Assembly: GCA_963732655.1 (NCBI GenBank)
Contig: CAVTAI010000001.1
Location: forward strand, 620,001-684,000
Origin: CAVTWS01 sp963732655
GTDB taxonomy: Bacteria; Actinomycetota; Acidimicrobiia; Acidimicrobiales; SHLQ01
Length of the DNA stretch: 64,000 bases
Direction: 5' to 3'
The notes under the pieces were generated by a model, which saw only the letters and a program-made list of their open reading frames with translations, was not told where the DNA came from and searched no databases. Of the stretch, positions 42,736 through 52,001 are shown in pieces (position 1 is the first letter of the stretch; each line of letters starts with the position of its first letter). The position numbers and the translations under genes were made by a program.

Positions 42736-44345
42736 AGCGACGCTCGCGAGTCGTGCTCTCCTGGCCTCCCTCCTTCTCGCCAGCATGCTCGGCCTCCGCG
42801 TTCCAGATGCAGGAGCCTGTTCGTGCGAAGCGCCGGATCCGCTGGACGCAGGGAGCCGGGCCGAATGCTGCGTTCATCGGCGTCCCCAGGAGTGTGACGG
42901 AGGTAGCGCCCGATCCCGACGGCCTGGCAAGGGTGGTGGTCACCTTCGATGTCGTCGAGCCACTCAAGGGCCAGATGGGCGGCACCGTCACGCTTTATTC
43001 CAGCAACGACACCGACTCCAGCTGCGGTGGTTCGCCCTACGTGGCGGTCCCGGACACCCTGAGCGAATGGGGACCGGTCGGCTTGTTCGTCCACGGCGAC
43101 TACGTGTCCGGATCCGTCTGCACTCCGTCCGATCCGGAGTTCGCCCGCATCGCCATCGTCGGTCTGCCGCCCCCTGAGCCCGGTGCGACGATCCATTCCG
43201 TGGCCTCGATCGACTGGGCGGGCGTCGCCTATGTCCTGCTGGGATCGGCGGGGGAAGTCGCCGGCATGGTCGATGCAGCGAGCGGGATCCTCGGCGACAA
43301 CGTCGTGTGCACCGACGGTCGAACGCTGGCCGGGTCCGTCCTGGCGAACGACGAATGGGTCGTCGAATGGCGAGACATCGTCAGCGGCGCTCTTGTGGGC
43401 ACCGCTGCTCCGGGTCAGATGCCGCCCCTGCACATCGAGTCCTGTGGGCAGAACCTCACCGTGTTGCTGTCCGATCTGTCCCCCCGGCAGCTCGTCGACC
43501 CCAGCGGCGGCACCCACGATCTTCCCTCCAGTCCTGCCGTCGTCGTGAACGACGCGGGCACTCGATACGCGCTCGACAGCCCAGAGGGCGACGCAGTTGT
43601 GGTCGAGCTGCTCACCGGGTCCGAGGTGCTCAGGGTCCCAGCCGACCAGCTGGAACCAGGCCTGATCACCACGTTCTCCTTCTCGAACGCGGGCTCGCTG
43701 GCGGTGCTCACCCACGAACCGGCCGGCGCTCACTTGACCGCCGTCAACGTGGACGGCGCGGTCATCGCCCGCCTGACGCTACCGCTGGCGCTCGTTTCCA
43801 GCGCTCAGTGGCTCGACGAGGACACCCTCGCCCTGAACGACGGGAACCTCAACCTGTTCGACCTCGACGGATCGAGGCCGCCGGAGTACGCCGTGACCGA
43901 AGTGTGGGATGCCTTCACCCTCACCGGCACTCACGCCACCAGCAGCGATGGTCTGGGGCACACGACGGTCACCGATCTCGTGACTGGCGAGGTGTTTGAG
44001 GTGCCTGCCGCTCCGAGACACGGACTGCTTCCGCTCCGCAACGTCATCCCGCTACCGGAGCCGCTGACCATCGACGCCGACTACCCGGTGGCCCCGGCCG
44101 TCGAGCTCCCCCTCCCGGGGGCCACGCTGCCGGCGACGATCGAGGAGCTCACCGGCACATCGACCGCTGGCGAAGTCTCCGCGGAGGAGGATGTCGCCGT
44201 GGGCCCGGTTGACGGACCCGACGACCGCGACCGGAACTCCGGGTGGCCTCTTGCTCTCGGGACCGCGGTTGCAGCCGCCGTGATGGTTGCCGCGTTCGTC
44301 GCCTCCCGGCGCCACGGGCACCGAGAACGGCCGCCGCTCAGCTGA
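42722..44345 (+). CDS. Anchored extracytoplasmic protein with NTR-like N-terminus, one frame break near 42864
   Basis: The first frame (42722 to about 42864) encodes a signal peptide (LASRALLASLLLASMLGL) followed by the ACSCEAPDP motif typical of NTR/TIMP-like domains. The second frame continues with AAFIGVPRSVTEV and VVVTFDVVEPLKG, then a beta-rich region of about 380 residues and a C-terminal membrane helix (WPLALGTAVAAAVMVAAFVAS) with a basic end. One surplus A (GAATGCT for an expected GATGCT) accounts for the break, so I annotate a single gene of about 540 codons. The GTG at 42722 overlaps the previous gene by 14 bases. The 3' end overlaps the convergent yebC by eight bases. Function unknown. 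Confidence 0.7.
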
Positions 44346-45084
44346 GCTGGTCGAAGATCTCGTCGGAGATGTCGAAGTTGCCGTAGACGTCCTGCACGTC
44401 GTCGTGGTCGTCGAGCAGGTCGACGAGGCGTAGCACCTGCTTGGCCGAGGCGACGTCGGCGAGGCCGACCGAGGTGGACGCCACCATGGTCGAATCGGCC
44501 GAATCGACGGCGAACCCGGCATCGTCGAGGGCCGAACGCAGGCCGTTGAGATCGCTGGGACCACACGTGACCCGCCAGGCGTCGCCGTCGTCGGCGATGT
44601 CCTCGGCGCCGTTGTCGAGGGCGACGAGCATCAGTTCGTCCTCGTCGACCGAGCGGGGCACGGTGATCACGCCCTTGCGGGAGAACTGCCACGCCACCGC
44701 GCCCGGTTCGGCGAGGGATCCGCCGTTCTTGCTGAAGATCGCGCGCACGTCGCCGCCGGTGCGGTTGCGGTTGTCCGTCAGAACATCGACGAGCAGGGCG
44801 ACGCCGTTGGGGGCGTACCCCTCGTACATGATCGATTCATAGTTGACACCCTCGAGCTCGCCGGCACCACGTTTGACGGCGCGTTCGATGGTGTCGATCG
44901 GCACGGAGTTGACGCGAGCCTTGTAGTACGCCGTTCGCAGGGTGGGGTTGCCGTCGAGGTCGCTCCCGCCGCTCTTGGCAGCCACCTCGATCTGGCGGAT
45001 CAGCTTGGCGAAGAGCTTGCCGCGCTTGATGTCCGTGGCACCCTTCTTGTGTTTGATGGTTGCCCATTTGGAGTGACCGGACAC
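44338..45084 (-). CDS. yebC: YebC/PmpR family protein (translation/transcription factor)
   Basis: 248 residues, full length. SGHSKWATIKHKKGATDIKRG, MYEGYAPNGVALLV, and NRNRTGGDVRAIFSKNGGSL are the family hallmarks. YebC proteins have been described as transcription regulators and, more recently, as ribosome-associated factors easing polyproline stalls, which would overlap with EF-P. The GTG at 45084 follows AGGAGG at six bases, which decides this start over a longer frame reaching into pdxT. It lies directly after pdxT, as in M. tuberculosis (Rv2603c). Confidence 0.96.
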   Translation of the reverse strand: MSGHSKWATIKHKKGATDIKRGKLFAKLIRQIEVAAKSGGSDLDGNPTLRTAYYKARVNSVPIDTIERAVKRGAGELEGVNYESIMYEGYAPNGVALLVDVLTDNRNRTGGDVRAIFSKNGGSLAEPGAVAWQFSRKGVITVPRSVDEDELMLVALDNGAEDIADDGDAWRVTCGPSDLNGLRSALDDAGFAVDSADSTMVASTSVGLADVASAKQVLRLVDLLDDHDDVQDVYGNFDISDEIFDQLS

Positions 45085-45086
45085 GT

Positions 45087-45701
45087 TCAGCCTCCTGTTG
45101 CGAAGCGTGTTGTATGACGGGCCGAGCCGGCGACCACCGACTCGACGAACCAGCGATGCAGGCGTAGATCGTCGCCCAGCTCGGGGTGGAACGAGGCGGC
45201 CACGACCGGGCCCTGGCGGCACAAGACGGCGGCACCGTCGACGGTCGCCATGACCTCGACGTCGGCCCCGACGCGCTCGACGACCGGCGCCCGGATGAAC
45301 ACCGCGGGTAGCAGGCCGGCGCCGATCGCGGGCACCGACAGCTCGGCCTCGAACGAATCGACCTGGCGGCCGTATCCGTTGCGCCGGACCTCGATGTCGA
45401 TGACGGCGAAAGATCGTTGATCCGGTCGACCGTCCGCCACCGCCGTCGCGAGCAGGATCATGCCGGCACAGGTGCCGAACGCCGGCAATCCGTCGGCCAG
45501 CAGCGCCGCGATCGGATCGAAGAGCTCCAGGCGTTCCAGCAGCATCGACATGGTGGTCGACTCGCCGCCGGGTAGGACGAGCGCGTCGATGCCGTCCAGA
45601 TGGACACGTTGGCGTATCTCGACCGGCTCAGCGCCGACTGCGGCGAGCGCCCGCTCGTGACGAGCGAACCCACCCTGCAGCGCCAGGACACCGACTCGCA
45701 C
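45087..45701 (-). CDS. pdxT: Pyridoxal 5'-phosphate synthase glutaminase subunit
   Basis: Class I-type glutaminase feeding ammonia to PdxS. 204 residues. VGVLALQGGFARHE, LPGGESTTM, nucleophile Cys in FGTCAGMILLA, and the His/Glu pair in ASFHPELGDD form the catalytic triad. It lies 31 bases after pdxS, forming the two-gene R5P-dependent vitamin B6 operon, and two bases before yebC. Confidence 0.97.
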   Translation of the reverse strand: MRVGVLALQGGFARHERALAAVGAEPVEIRQRVHLDGIDALVLPGGESTTMSMLLERLELFDPIAALLADGLPAFGTCAGMILLATAVADGRPDQRSFAVIDIEVRRNGYGRQVDSFEAELSVPAIGAGLLPAVFIRAPVVERVGADVEVMATVDGAAVLCRQGPVVAASFHPELGDDLRLHRWFVESVVAGSARHTTRFATGG

Positions 45702-45732
45702 CTGGGGGCTCCGAGCTCAAGGCGACCGCCGC

Positions 45733-46629
45733 CTACCAGCCGCGATCGGCGAGCTTGGTCTCGAGCGAACCGATCTCCAGGCCCGGCATGGCCGGCCCGA
45801 GCGAACGGCTGACCTTGGCCAGGATGTGCGGATCGCGGAAGTTCGTGGTGGCCTCGACGATGGCTTTGGCCCGTTGCGCCGGGTTGTCGGACTTGAAGAT
45901 GCCGGACCCGACGAACACGGCCTCGGCCCCGAGCTGCATGACCAGCGCGGCGTCAGCGGGGGTGGCCAGACCACCGGCGCAGAACATCGGCACCGGGAGC
46001 CAACCGGTCTCGGCCACCTCCTGCACGAGCGGCAAGGGGGCCTGGAGGCGTTTGGCCCAATCGAACAGCTCGGCCGAATCGGCCTGGGTGATCTTGCGCA
46101 TGTCACCGATGATCGAGCGCAGGTGCCGGACCGCCTCGACCACATTGCCGGTGCCGGCTTCGCCCTTGGAGCGGATCAGAGCCGCACCCTCGCTGATGCG
46201 GCGCAGCGCCTCACCGAGGTTCGTGGCGCCGCAGACGAACGGCACCGTAAAGGCGAACTTGTCGGTGTGGTGCGCCTCGTCGGCCGGGGTGAGCACTTCG
46301 GACTCGTCGATGTAGTCGACGCCGAGCGCCTCGAGGATCTGCGCCTCCACGAAGTGCCCGATACGGGCTTTGGCCATGACGGGGATCGTGACCGCGGCCT
46401 GGATGCCCTCGATCATTTCCGGGTCGCTCATGCGGGCGACGCCACCGTCGCGGCGAATGTCGGACGGCACGCGCTCGAGGGCCATGACCGCACATGCCCC
46501 GGCGTCCTCGGCGATCTTGGCCTGATCGGGATCGACGACGTCCATGATGACGCCGCCCTTGAGCATCTCGGCCAAGCCTCGCTTGACCGTCATGCTGCCG
46601 GTGGACGTGCGCTGCGAACCCTCAGTCAT
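45733..46629 (-). CDS. pdxS: Pyridoxal 5'-phosphate synthase lyase subunit
   Basis: Forms PLP from ribose 5-phosphate, glyceraldehyde 3-phosphate and ammonia. 298 residues with high conservation: LKGGVIMDVVDPDQAKIAEDAGA is the barrel start, the active-site Lys lies in VMAKARIGH, the second Lys in IRSKGEAGTG, and FCAGGLATPADAALVMQLGA follows. The start ATG at 46629 has TAGACT six bases upstream and overlaps no gene; it is five bases from the stop of the DUF3048 gene. Confidence 0.98.
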   Translation of the reverse strand: MTEGSQRTSTGSMTVKRGLAEMLKGGVIMDVVDPDQAKIAEDAGACAVMALERVPSDIRRDGGVARMSDPEMIEGIQAAVTIPVMAKARIGHFVEAQILEALGVDYIDESEVLTPADEAHHTDKFAFTVPFVCGATNLGEALRRISEGAALIRSKGEAGTGNVVEAVRHLRSIIGDMRKITQADSAELFDWAKRLQAPLPLVQEVAETGWLPVPMFCAGGLATPADAALVMQLGAEAVFVGSGIFKSDNPAQRAKAIVEATTNFRDPHILAKVSRSLGPAMPGLEIGSLETKLADRGW

Positions 46630-46633
46630 GGCG

Positions 46634-47818
46634 TCAGTCTACGAGGGCGGCGTCGAGCCATGTCGCCACAGTTTCGTCATCGAGAAGCGTGACCTGTCCG
46701 TCCCGAGCGAGCGTCACCCACGAACGACCGGGGCTGAGCTCCATCGGCGTGCCGTCATCAGCAATCAGGGTGTAGGGATCAGGCTGGGCGGCCCGATTCC
46801 ACGTGCCCGTGAGAGCCTGACCATCTTGCAGGATAAGCACCGGGCCCGAGCCGATCGTAATGGCCTGCGGAGTGCCCGGGATCGGGCTGCGGCCGTACTC
46901 GATGGTCATGATGACGAGTGTGTCGGTCGAGAGTTGCGCCGACCCGTCGTCGACCGTGTGCGGGACGCCGTTCGAAAAGCGGATGTACTGATCGGTGTCG
47001 GCGTCGTACACCCAGTCGACGGGCACGCGGGTGGCGACCTCGATCCCGCCCAGCGGGATCCCGGTGGGAATCCCTCCTGGAGCGCTTTCGTCCGACGTCG
47101 TTGTCGTGGCCCCAGCCGACGAGTCGGAGATCGTGAGGTCTTCGTAGTCGAAGATCGGGGTCGGCGCGTTCAGATCGTCCGGGAAGAGGGTGAACAGCTG
47201 CTCGAAGCCCACGAAGAGGTTGTCCGGGCGAGCCCGGCCACTCACCCGGTAGTGCGACGTGCGGTTGTCAGTGAACCGCACGAGCAGGCCGTCTTCCTGG
47301 GCCTGGGCCATGATGCCGTTCGTGGTGGCGTTGGCGCCGGAATCGACGAGCACCGGGCGGGTCAGGTTGGCCAGCAGATCGACCTCGGTCACTCGGGCCG
47401 ACCGCACCGGACCGGCTTCCACCGGCAGATTCGAGTGGAACACGGCGGCGAAACGGGTCGCCTGCGACTCGATCTCCTCCTCGAAGACGATGTCGGCCTG
47501 GTTGATGCCAACGTGCGGTTGGCTCTCCGGGCCGTTGTTCCCCAGCTTGACGACGATCGCCGGACGTCCGGCGACCGCGAAGTCGGTCGCTTCCTCACCG
47601 GTGAGCGGGTTGGTGGGCACGGTGCCGGGTTCGGTCGTCGTCGTGCGCGGCGGCGAGGTGGACGACGTGGTGGACGGCGGGACGGTGTCGGGCGAGACCT
47701 CGGGATCGTCACCGCCACCGCCGCATGCCGCGACGACGAGGGACAACGACAGCAGGCCGGCGGCCGCGGCCCGCCGGTGGGCGGACGCGACACGTCCACG
47801 CATGGAATGAAATGACAC
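46634..47818 (-). CDS. DUF3048 domain lipoprotein (YerB-like)
   Basis: A 394-residue exported lipoprotein. Signal peptide with lipobox VVAACG (Cys at about 32), a Thr/Pro-rich linker, then the DUF3048 N-terminal domain (AIVVKLGNNGPESQPHVGINQADIVFEE, RFAAVFHSNLPVEAGPVRSAR) and C-terminal domain (WVYDADTDQYIRFSNGVPH, PVLILQDGQALTGTWNR). The role of the family is unknown, though the second domain has been compared with peptidoglycan-associated folds. The GTG at 47818 has GGGAG at six bases and adjoins the stop of the M48-like gene; ATG 47803 is an alternative. Confidence 0.88.
   Translation of the reverse strand: MSFHSMRGRVASAHRRAAAAGLLSLSLVVAACGGGGDDPEVSPDTVPPSTTSSTSPPRTTTTEPGTVPTNPLTGEEATDFAVAGRPAIVVKLGNNGPESQPHVGINQADIVFEEEIESQATRFAAVFHSNLPVEAGPVRSARVTEVDLLANLTRPVLVDSGANATTNGIMAQAQEDGLLVRFTDNRTSHYRVSGRARPDNLFVGFEQLFTLFPDDLNAPTPIFDYEDLTISDSSAGATTTTSDESAPGGIPTGIPLGGIEVATRVPVDWVYDADTDQYIRFSNGVPHTVDDGSAQLSTDTLVIMTIEYGRSPIPGTPQAITIGSGPVLILQDGQALTGTWNRAAQPDPYTLIADDGTPMELSPGRSWVTLARDGQVTLLDDETVATWLDAALVD
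46636..46641 (-). promoter_or_regulatory. Putative leaderless -10 element of pdxS
   Basis: TAGACT on the minus strand, six bases before the pdxS ATG. It lies inside the last codons of the upstream DUF3048 gene, so pdxST can be transcribed independently. Confidence 0.4.
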
Positions 47819-48554
47819 TTAGAGCTCCCTGAGGATCGCGATGCGCTCGTCGATGCTGTCCGGAGCCGGCCCGACGGCTCCCCCACTCGAAGGCACGGGC
47901 GAGCCACAGATGATCGGCAGCCTCGCTGACGCCCGGAACGAGGGTGTCGGCACTGCGGAGCGCTTCGAGCACCGACACCAGTCCGGGAGGATACCGGGTG
48001 ATCCGCACACTCGCGAGGTCAGCTCGCACGCGAGGCTGGTCCCCCACGACCCACGAGGCGAGGCGATCCCGCCACCCGGCCACCGGGACGAGCGGGAGCA
48101 GGCCCGGGAGCAGGCTGGCGGCGCCGAGGTCGGTCACGCGGCTTCGAATGAGAGCATTGACCACCACGGCCTCGAGGCCCAACAAGCTGCACCGCTCCAG
48201 CAGACCGGCGGTCACGATCAGCACCGCGTCCTCCGCCGATTCTCCGATGAGCGCTGCGTTGACCGAATCGACTTCGGCGATGCGAACGTCAGGGTACGGG
48301 AAGCCGTGCGACGCACAGGCGCCTTCGACCAGGTTGTGGAGGCGGGGCGACTCCTCCACCGACAGCGAACGAGTATCGATCGTTCCCATCACGGCGCGAC
48401 GGGACGACTGGACGATCCGCCACACGACCGCGAGCCCGACGACCACTCCGGCCAGGAGGCCGACGAGCCAGTGCACGAGCAACCCGACCACGACGATCAC
48501 GGGGACCGCGACGACCGCGGCCGCACCGAGGAGCAGGATCCGTCGTTTGGTCAT
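47819..48554 (-). CDS. M48/HtpX-like membrane protein lacking the HExxH motif, one frame break near 47880
   Basis: About 245 residues. Two adjacent N-terminal membrane helices (ILLLGAAAVVAVPVIVVVGLL and a second) are followed by a soluble region similar to HtpX-type M48 peptidases: SPRLHNLVEGACASHGFPYPDVRIAE, VNAALIGESAEDAVLIVTAGLLE. Where active enzymes have the HELxH zinc helix, this one reads GLEAVVVNALIRSR, so it is predicted to be proteolytically dead. Near the end, a run of five C (47880-47884) shifts the frame: the last conserved part, AVGPAPDSIDERIAILREL, is in the next frame and stops at 47819, one base before the DUF3048 start. TAGCGT lies nine bases before the ATG. Confidence 0.65.
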
Positions 48555-48563
48555 GGAGGGTGA

Positions 48564-48569
48564 ACGCTA
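48564..48569 (-). promoter_or_regulatory. Putative leaderless -10 element of the M48-like gene
   Basis: TAGCGT (minus strand), nine bases before the ATG at 48554, in the gap after lemA. Confidence 0.35.
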
Positions 48570-48607
48570 CCGCCCCGGCGGGCCGGATCGGCCCACCCCG
48601 GCGCGCC

Positions 48608-49161
48608 TCAGAACTGGACGTTGATGTTGCCGCGGGATTCTTCGTCGGCTTCGAAGTACTCGCGCTCTTTGAAGCCGAACGGTCCGGCCAGGACGAGGCT
48701 CGGGAACGTCTGGATGCGGTTGTTGTACTTCTGCACGGAGTCGTTGTAGTACTGCCGAGCGAACGCGATCCGGCTCTCGGTACCGGTCAACTCCTCTTGC
48801 AGCGCGAGGAAGTTGGTATTGGCTTTGAGGTCCGGATAGGCCTCCGACGAGCGCGAAGAGCTGACGAAGGGCGCCGGTCGAAAACGTTCTCCGACGCGGC
48901 CCGATCGGCGACCGATCCGGTGTTGACCACGGCGTTCCGCGCCGCGATGACGGCTTCGAGGGTCTCGCGTTCGTGCGAGGCGTACCCCTTCACCGTCTCG
49001 ACGAGGTTCGGAATCAGATCGAAACGACGCTTCAGCTGCACGTCGATCTGGGCCCAGGCGTTGTCGACCCCGTTGCGGGCCCGCACGAGTCCGTTGTAGA
49101 GGGTGACCACGAAGATGCCGAGGATCACGACGATCCCGAGCACGATCAGGGCAATGAGCAT
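48608..49161 (-). CDS. lemA: LemA family protein, two frame breaks (about 48842 and 48881)
   Basis: A membrane-anchored helical protein of about 184 residues; role uncertain, often next to HtpX-type genes, as here. N-terminal helix (LIALIVLGIVVILGIFVVTLYN) and LVRARNGVDNAWAQIDVQLKRRFDLIPNLVETVKGYA are canonical. After ASENV the frame changes: STGALRQLFALV is read in a second frame and EAYPDLKANTNFLALQEEL in a third, down to GNINVQF at 48608. Both breaks fit a single surplus base (T in a T-run, G in a G-pair). With these removed the protein is normal. Confidence 0.9.
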
Positions 49162-49274
49162 CGCGTTTCTCCTGTCGCCGACGACAACCCTCGAGCTGGC
49201 GTTCCGGAAGCCTAGACGGCACCAGCCACGATCGGGGCGAGGTCGAGCCTGGGTCGTGTCACGATCGCCGCGCG

Positions 49275-49817
49275 CTACCCCACCGGTTGGTAGAGCACGA
49301 TGTCGGCGGCATCGATCTTGCGATCGGCGATGCCAGCGAAACCGTCCTCGCCGGTGTAGGAGTCCTCGCCGATGAAGAGCCCGTCCTCGCCGATCGGCCA
49401 GATGATGGCCATATGCGCTTCGTAGAGGTAGTAGGCGTCGGGATCATCGACTGCGATGCCCCGGCTCGCCAACGCCTGGCCGGGGTACGCCATGCGCATC
49501 AACCCCTCGGTGAGGATGGCATGACGATCGACGATCAGACGAGCGGTGTCGAGCTGGAGCTTGTGTGCGCCCGAGGCGGCGAAGGCCTCGTAGAACGCCA
49601 GCACGGCGGGCTTTCCCAAGAGCACGGTGTCGGTGCCGAAGAACTCGTATCGGGCATCCGGGGAGACGGTGGCCATCAGGCGCTCCATGTCGAGCGCAGC
49701 CTCGGCCTTCTGGTGCTGGATGAGCAGCTCCAGATTGCGCCGAAGGATGGGATCGGATTCGGAGGCGAGGCGGTCCTCGGCCATCCTCCAGGTCACGGTC
49801 GGATCGATGAGCGCCAT
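49275..49817 (-). CDS. NTF2-like (SnoaL-type) protein
   Basis: A 180-residue soluble protein with the cone-fold pattern of SnoaL/NTF2 proteins: an N-terminal helical pair, AALDMERLMATVSPDARYEFFG, GKPAVLAFYEAFAASG, then beta strands (HAILTEGLMRMAYPG, YYLYEAHMAIIWP). Members range from polyketide cyclases to binding proteins, so no function is assigned. The ATG at 49817 is supported by AGGAG six bases upstream. It overlaps the pimA 3' end by 25 bases, more than usual, which may indicate that the pimA end is also affected by sequence errors. Confidence 0.75.
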   Translation of the reverse strand: MALIDPTVTWRMAEDRLASESDPILRRNLELLIQHQKAEAALDMERLMATVSPDARYEFFGTDTVLLGKPAVLAFYEAFAASGAHKLQLDTARLIVDRHAILTEGLMRMAYPGQALASRGIAVDDPDAYYLYEAHMAIIWPIGEDGLFIGEDSYTGEDGFAGIADRKIDAADIVLYQPVG

Positions 49818-50901
49818 GTGGGACTCCTGTCGGGGTGAATCAGACCTCGATAACACTCGAGATAGATGTCGGCCAGCCGCTGCATGGAGAAGTGGTCGGC
49901 TCGCTCGATCCCGCTGGCCACCAGTTGATCGGCCCGGTCGGCATCGCGCAAGACGGTCGTCAGCGACTCGGCGAGCGCCACGGGATCGCCCGGTGTCACC
50001 AACTCGGCGTCGCGACCGGCCCGGGCGACGTTGGCGTAGCCGGGCAGCGACGACGCGACCACGGGCGTACGCGCCGCCATGGCCTCGAGCAGCACGATGC
50101 CGAACGACTCACCGTGCAGCGACGGCGCGCAGAACACCGTGGCGCCCCGCATGCGCCGGACCTTCTCCTGCTCGGTGATCGGTCCCAGCCACTCGATACG
50201 GGGATCGCCGCTGGTGCGGCGCTTGAGCTCCGCCGTCTGCTGACCCTCGCCGGCGACCCACAATCGGGTGTCCCGGGGGAGGTGAGCCATCGCCTCCAGC
50301 AGCACCTCCAGGCCCTTGCGGGGCTCGTGGCGCCCGATGAAGAACACCGTCGGACCGTCGGTGGGCCACGGTTCGGCATCACGAAAGCGCGGTACCTCGA
50401 CGCCGTTGAAGACGAGTTCGTACTCGCCACCGAGCGCCTCTTGAGCCATGGCGCGAGCGTCCTCGGAGACGGCGAACTTCCGGTCGATCCGGCGCGCTCC
50501 CACCGGAACAACGGACCGAGCAGGCTGTAGATCGAGATCGAACCGGCGGCGTGGAACGTCCCGACGAGCGGCACGGACTTGACCACCATGGCGGTGACGG
50601 TGGGACCGACGGCGTACGGCTCATGGAGGTGGAGGAGGTCGAAGTCCTCGTCCTTGAGGGCTCGGAGCAGGCGGAACTGGGCCGCCGGATCCGGAGCGAT
50701 CGGAGCCATGGAACCGTTGGCGGCTGTCGGCAGGCTGTTCCCGAGCGGGGTGACCCCCGCGTCGGGCGGTGGGCCATCGCACGGCCCGAGGACGCGGACA
50801 TGCTCCCCGCGGCTGCGCAGCTCTCGGGCCAACCCCAGGATCTGGCCCTGCACCCCGCCGGGCAACGTGAGGCTGTACGGGCTGATGATGCCGATGCGCA
50901 T
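49793..50901 (-). CDS. pimA: Phosphatidylinositol alpha-mannosyltransferase (GT4), one frame break near 50490
   Basis: Transfers mannose from GDP-Man to phosphatidylinositol, the first step of PIM synthesis, at the inner membrane face. N-terminal half (from ATG 50901): MRIGIISPYSLTLPGGVQGQ, LHLHEPYAVGPT, GTFHAAGS. The C-terminal half, one frame over, begins RRIDRKFAVSEDARAMAQ and contains FIGRHEPRKGLEVLLEAM and the GESFGIVLLEAMAARTPVVAS motif (EX7E). One missing C in a C-run (GCGCCGGATC) explains the break. About 370 residues when joined, normal for PimA. The order pgsA-patA-pimA equals Rv2612c-Rv2610c. The assignment as PimA rests on that context. Confidence 0.88.
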
Positions 50902-50963
50902 CGCCCGGGCGCGCGCGGCCCGGCCCCCTGCCGCGTCCGCGAGGCCGACCGACGGCGGCGCGC

Positions 50964-51887
50964 TCACGCCGACCCGAGGTCGACGAGGTGCGGGGGTCGC
51001 GCCAGGCCCAGCGCGTCGTAGTCGCTCGGCCAGTTCGGCTGCATCAGGTGCCACTGCTCGGGCGCCTTGGCGATCATGTCCTCGAACACGTGCGCCAAGT
51101 CCTGCGTCACTCGCTGGACGTCCTCGCGCAGCCGCCCGCGTCGTTCGGTGTCGAGCGGCGGGCGGCAATCAGCCCGGATGCCGTCACCGTGGAAGTAACA
51201 CGCCGTCGGGATGATGGGAGCCCCGCTCCGCAGGGCCAGGAGAGCCGGACCGGCCGGCAACGTGGTGACCTCGCCGAAGAACTCGACCGGGACCCCCTCG
51301 CCGGTCAGATCGCGATCCGCGAGCAGGCACAGCACGCGCCCCTCGTTGATCGCCCGGGCCGACGCCGCCGCGGCACCGCTTCCCAGGGGCACGATCTCCA
51401 TACCCAACGAACGTCGATAACTCAAGAACCACTCGAACAGATCCGGCGGTTCGAGGGGTTCGACCACTGCCGTCACCCGCAGGCGTGGGATCAGCGCCAG
51501 CCAGAACGCCGCCCACTCCCAACCCCCCAGGTGCGGCAACGCCAGGATGGGACCGATTCCACGTCCGAGGGAATCGTCGATGTGTTCGACGCCCCGATAC
51601 GAGAACCCAGCGTCGATCTCGGCTCGACCCATCTTCGGGAGGCGAAAGCTCTGGACGTAGTACCGCGCGTAGGACTCAAACGTCGCATCGACGAGGCGTC
51701 GTCGTTCACCCGGACCGAGGGAACGTCCGATCACCCGTTCGAGGTTCCGTTCGACGATGGCGCGACGTCCGCCCGCCAGACGCGACGCCGTGTACCCACC
51801 GGCCCGACTCGCGCGTCGGGCCCAGGGATCGGGCAGGGCTCGGGCCAACGCGCTCCCGGCCCGGTACATGGTGGTCTGAAGGTGCAT
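50964..51887 (-). CDS. patA: Phosphatidylinositol mannoside acyltransferase (lipid A LpxL/HtrB-like family)
   Basis: Acylates the mannose of PIM1/PIM2. 307 residues of the LABLAT family. The HxxxxE active-site motif is seen as HLGGWE (about residue 112), with LLADRDLTGEGVPVEFFG and GAPIIPTACYF following. The ATG at 51887 lies inside the first unit of a 27-nt repeat; the other units carry ATC in place of this ATG. No ribosome site is visible and the frame stays open upstream to the pgsA TAG. A second ATG at codon 7 is an alternative start. In M. tuberculosis the equivalent is Rv2611c. Confidence 0.88.
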   Translation of the reverse strand: MHLQTTMYRAGSALARALPDPWARRASRAGGYTASRLAGGRRAIVERNLERVIGRSLGPGERRRLVDATFESYARYYVQSFRLPKMGRAEIDAGFSYRGVEHIDDSLGRGIGPILALPHLGGWEWAAFWLALIPRLRVTAVVEPLEPPDLFEWFLSYRRSLGMEIVPLGSGAAAASARAINEGRVLCLLADRDLTGEGVPVEFFGEVTTLPAGPALLALRSGAPIIPTACYFHGDGIRADCRPPLDTERRGRLREDVQRVTQDLAHVFEDMIAKAPEQWHLMQPNWPSDYDALGLARPPHLVDLGSA

Positions 51888-51976
51888 GGTCGTCGTAGAC
51901 GCCTGAAGGTGGATGGTCGTCGTAGACGCCTGAAGGTGGATGGTCGTCGTAGACGCCTGAAGGTGGATGGTCGTCG
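51876..51976. repeat. 27-nt tandem repeat over the patA start (3.7 copies)
   Basis: Units start at 51876, 51903, 51930 and 51957 (partial). On the minus strand they read ACGACGACC-ATC-CACCTTCAG-GCGTCT. The copy nearest patA has ATG for ATC, which provides the start codon. The array fills most of the pgsA-patA gap. Confidence 0.95.
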
Positions 51977-52001
51977 CCGACCGGAACCTCTCGAGAGAGC
52001 T

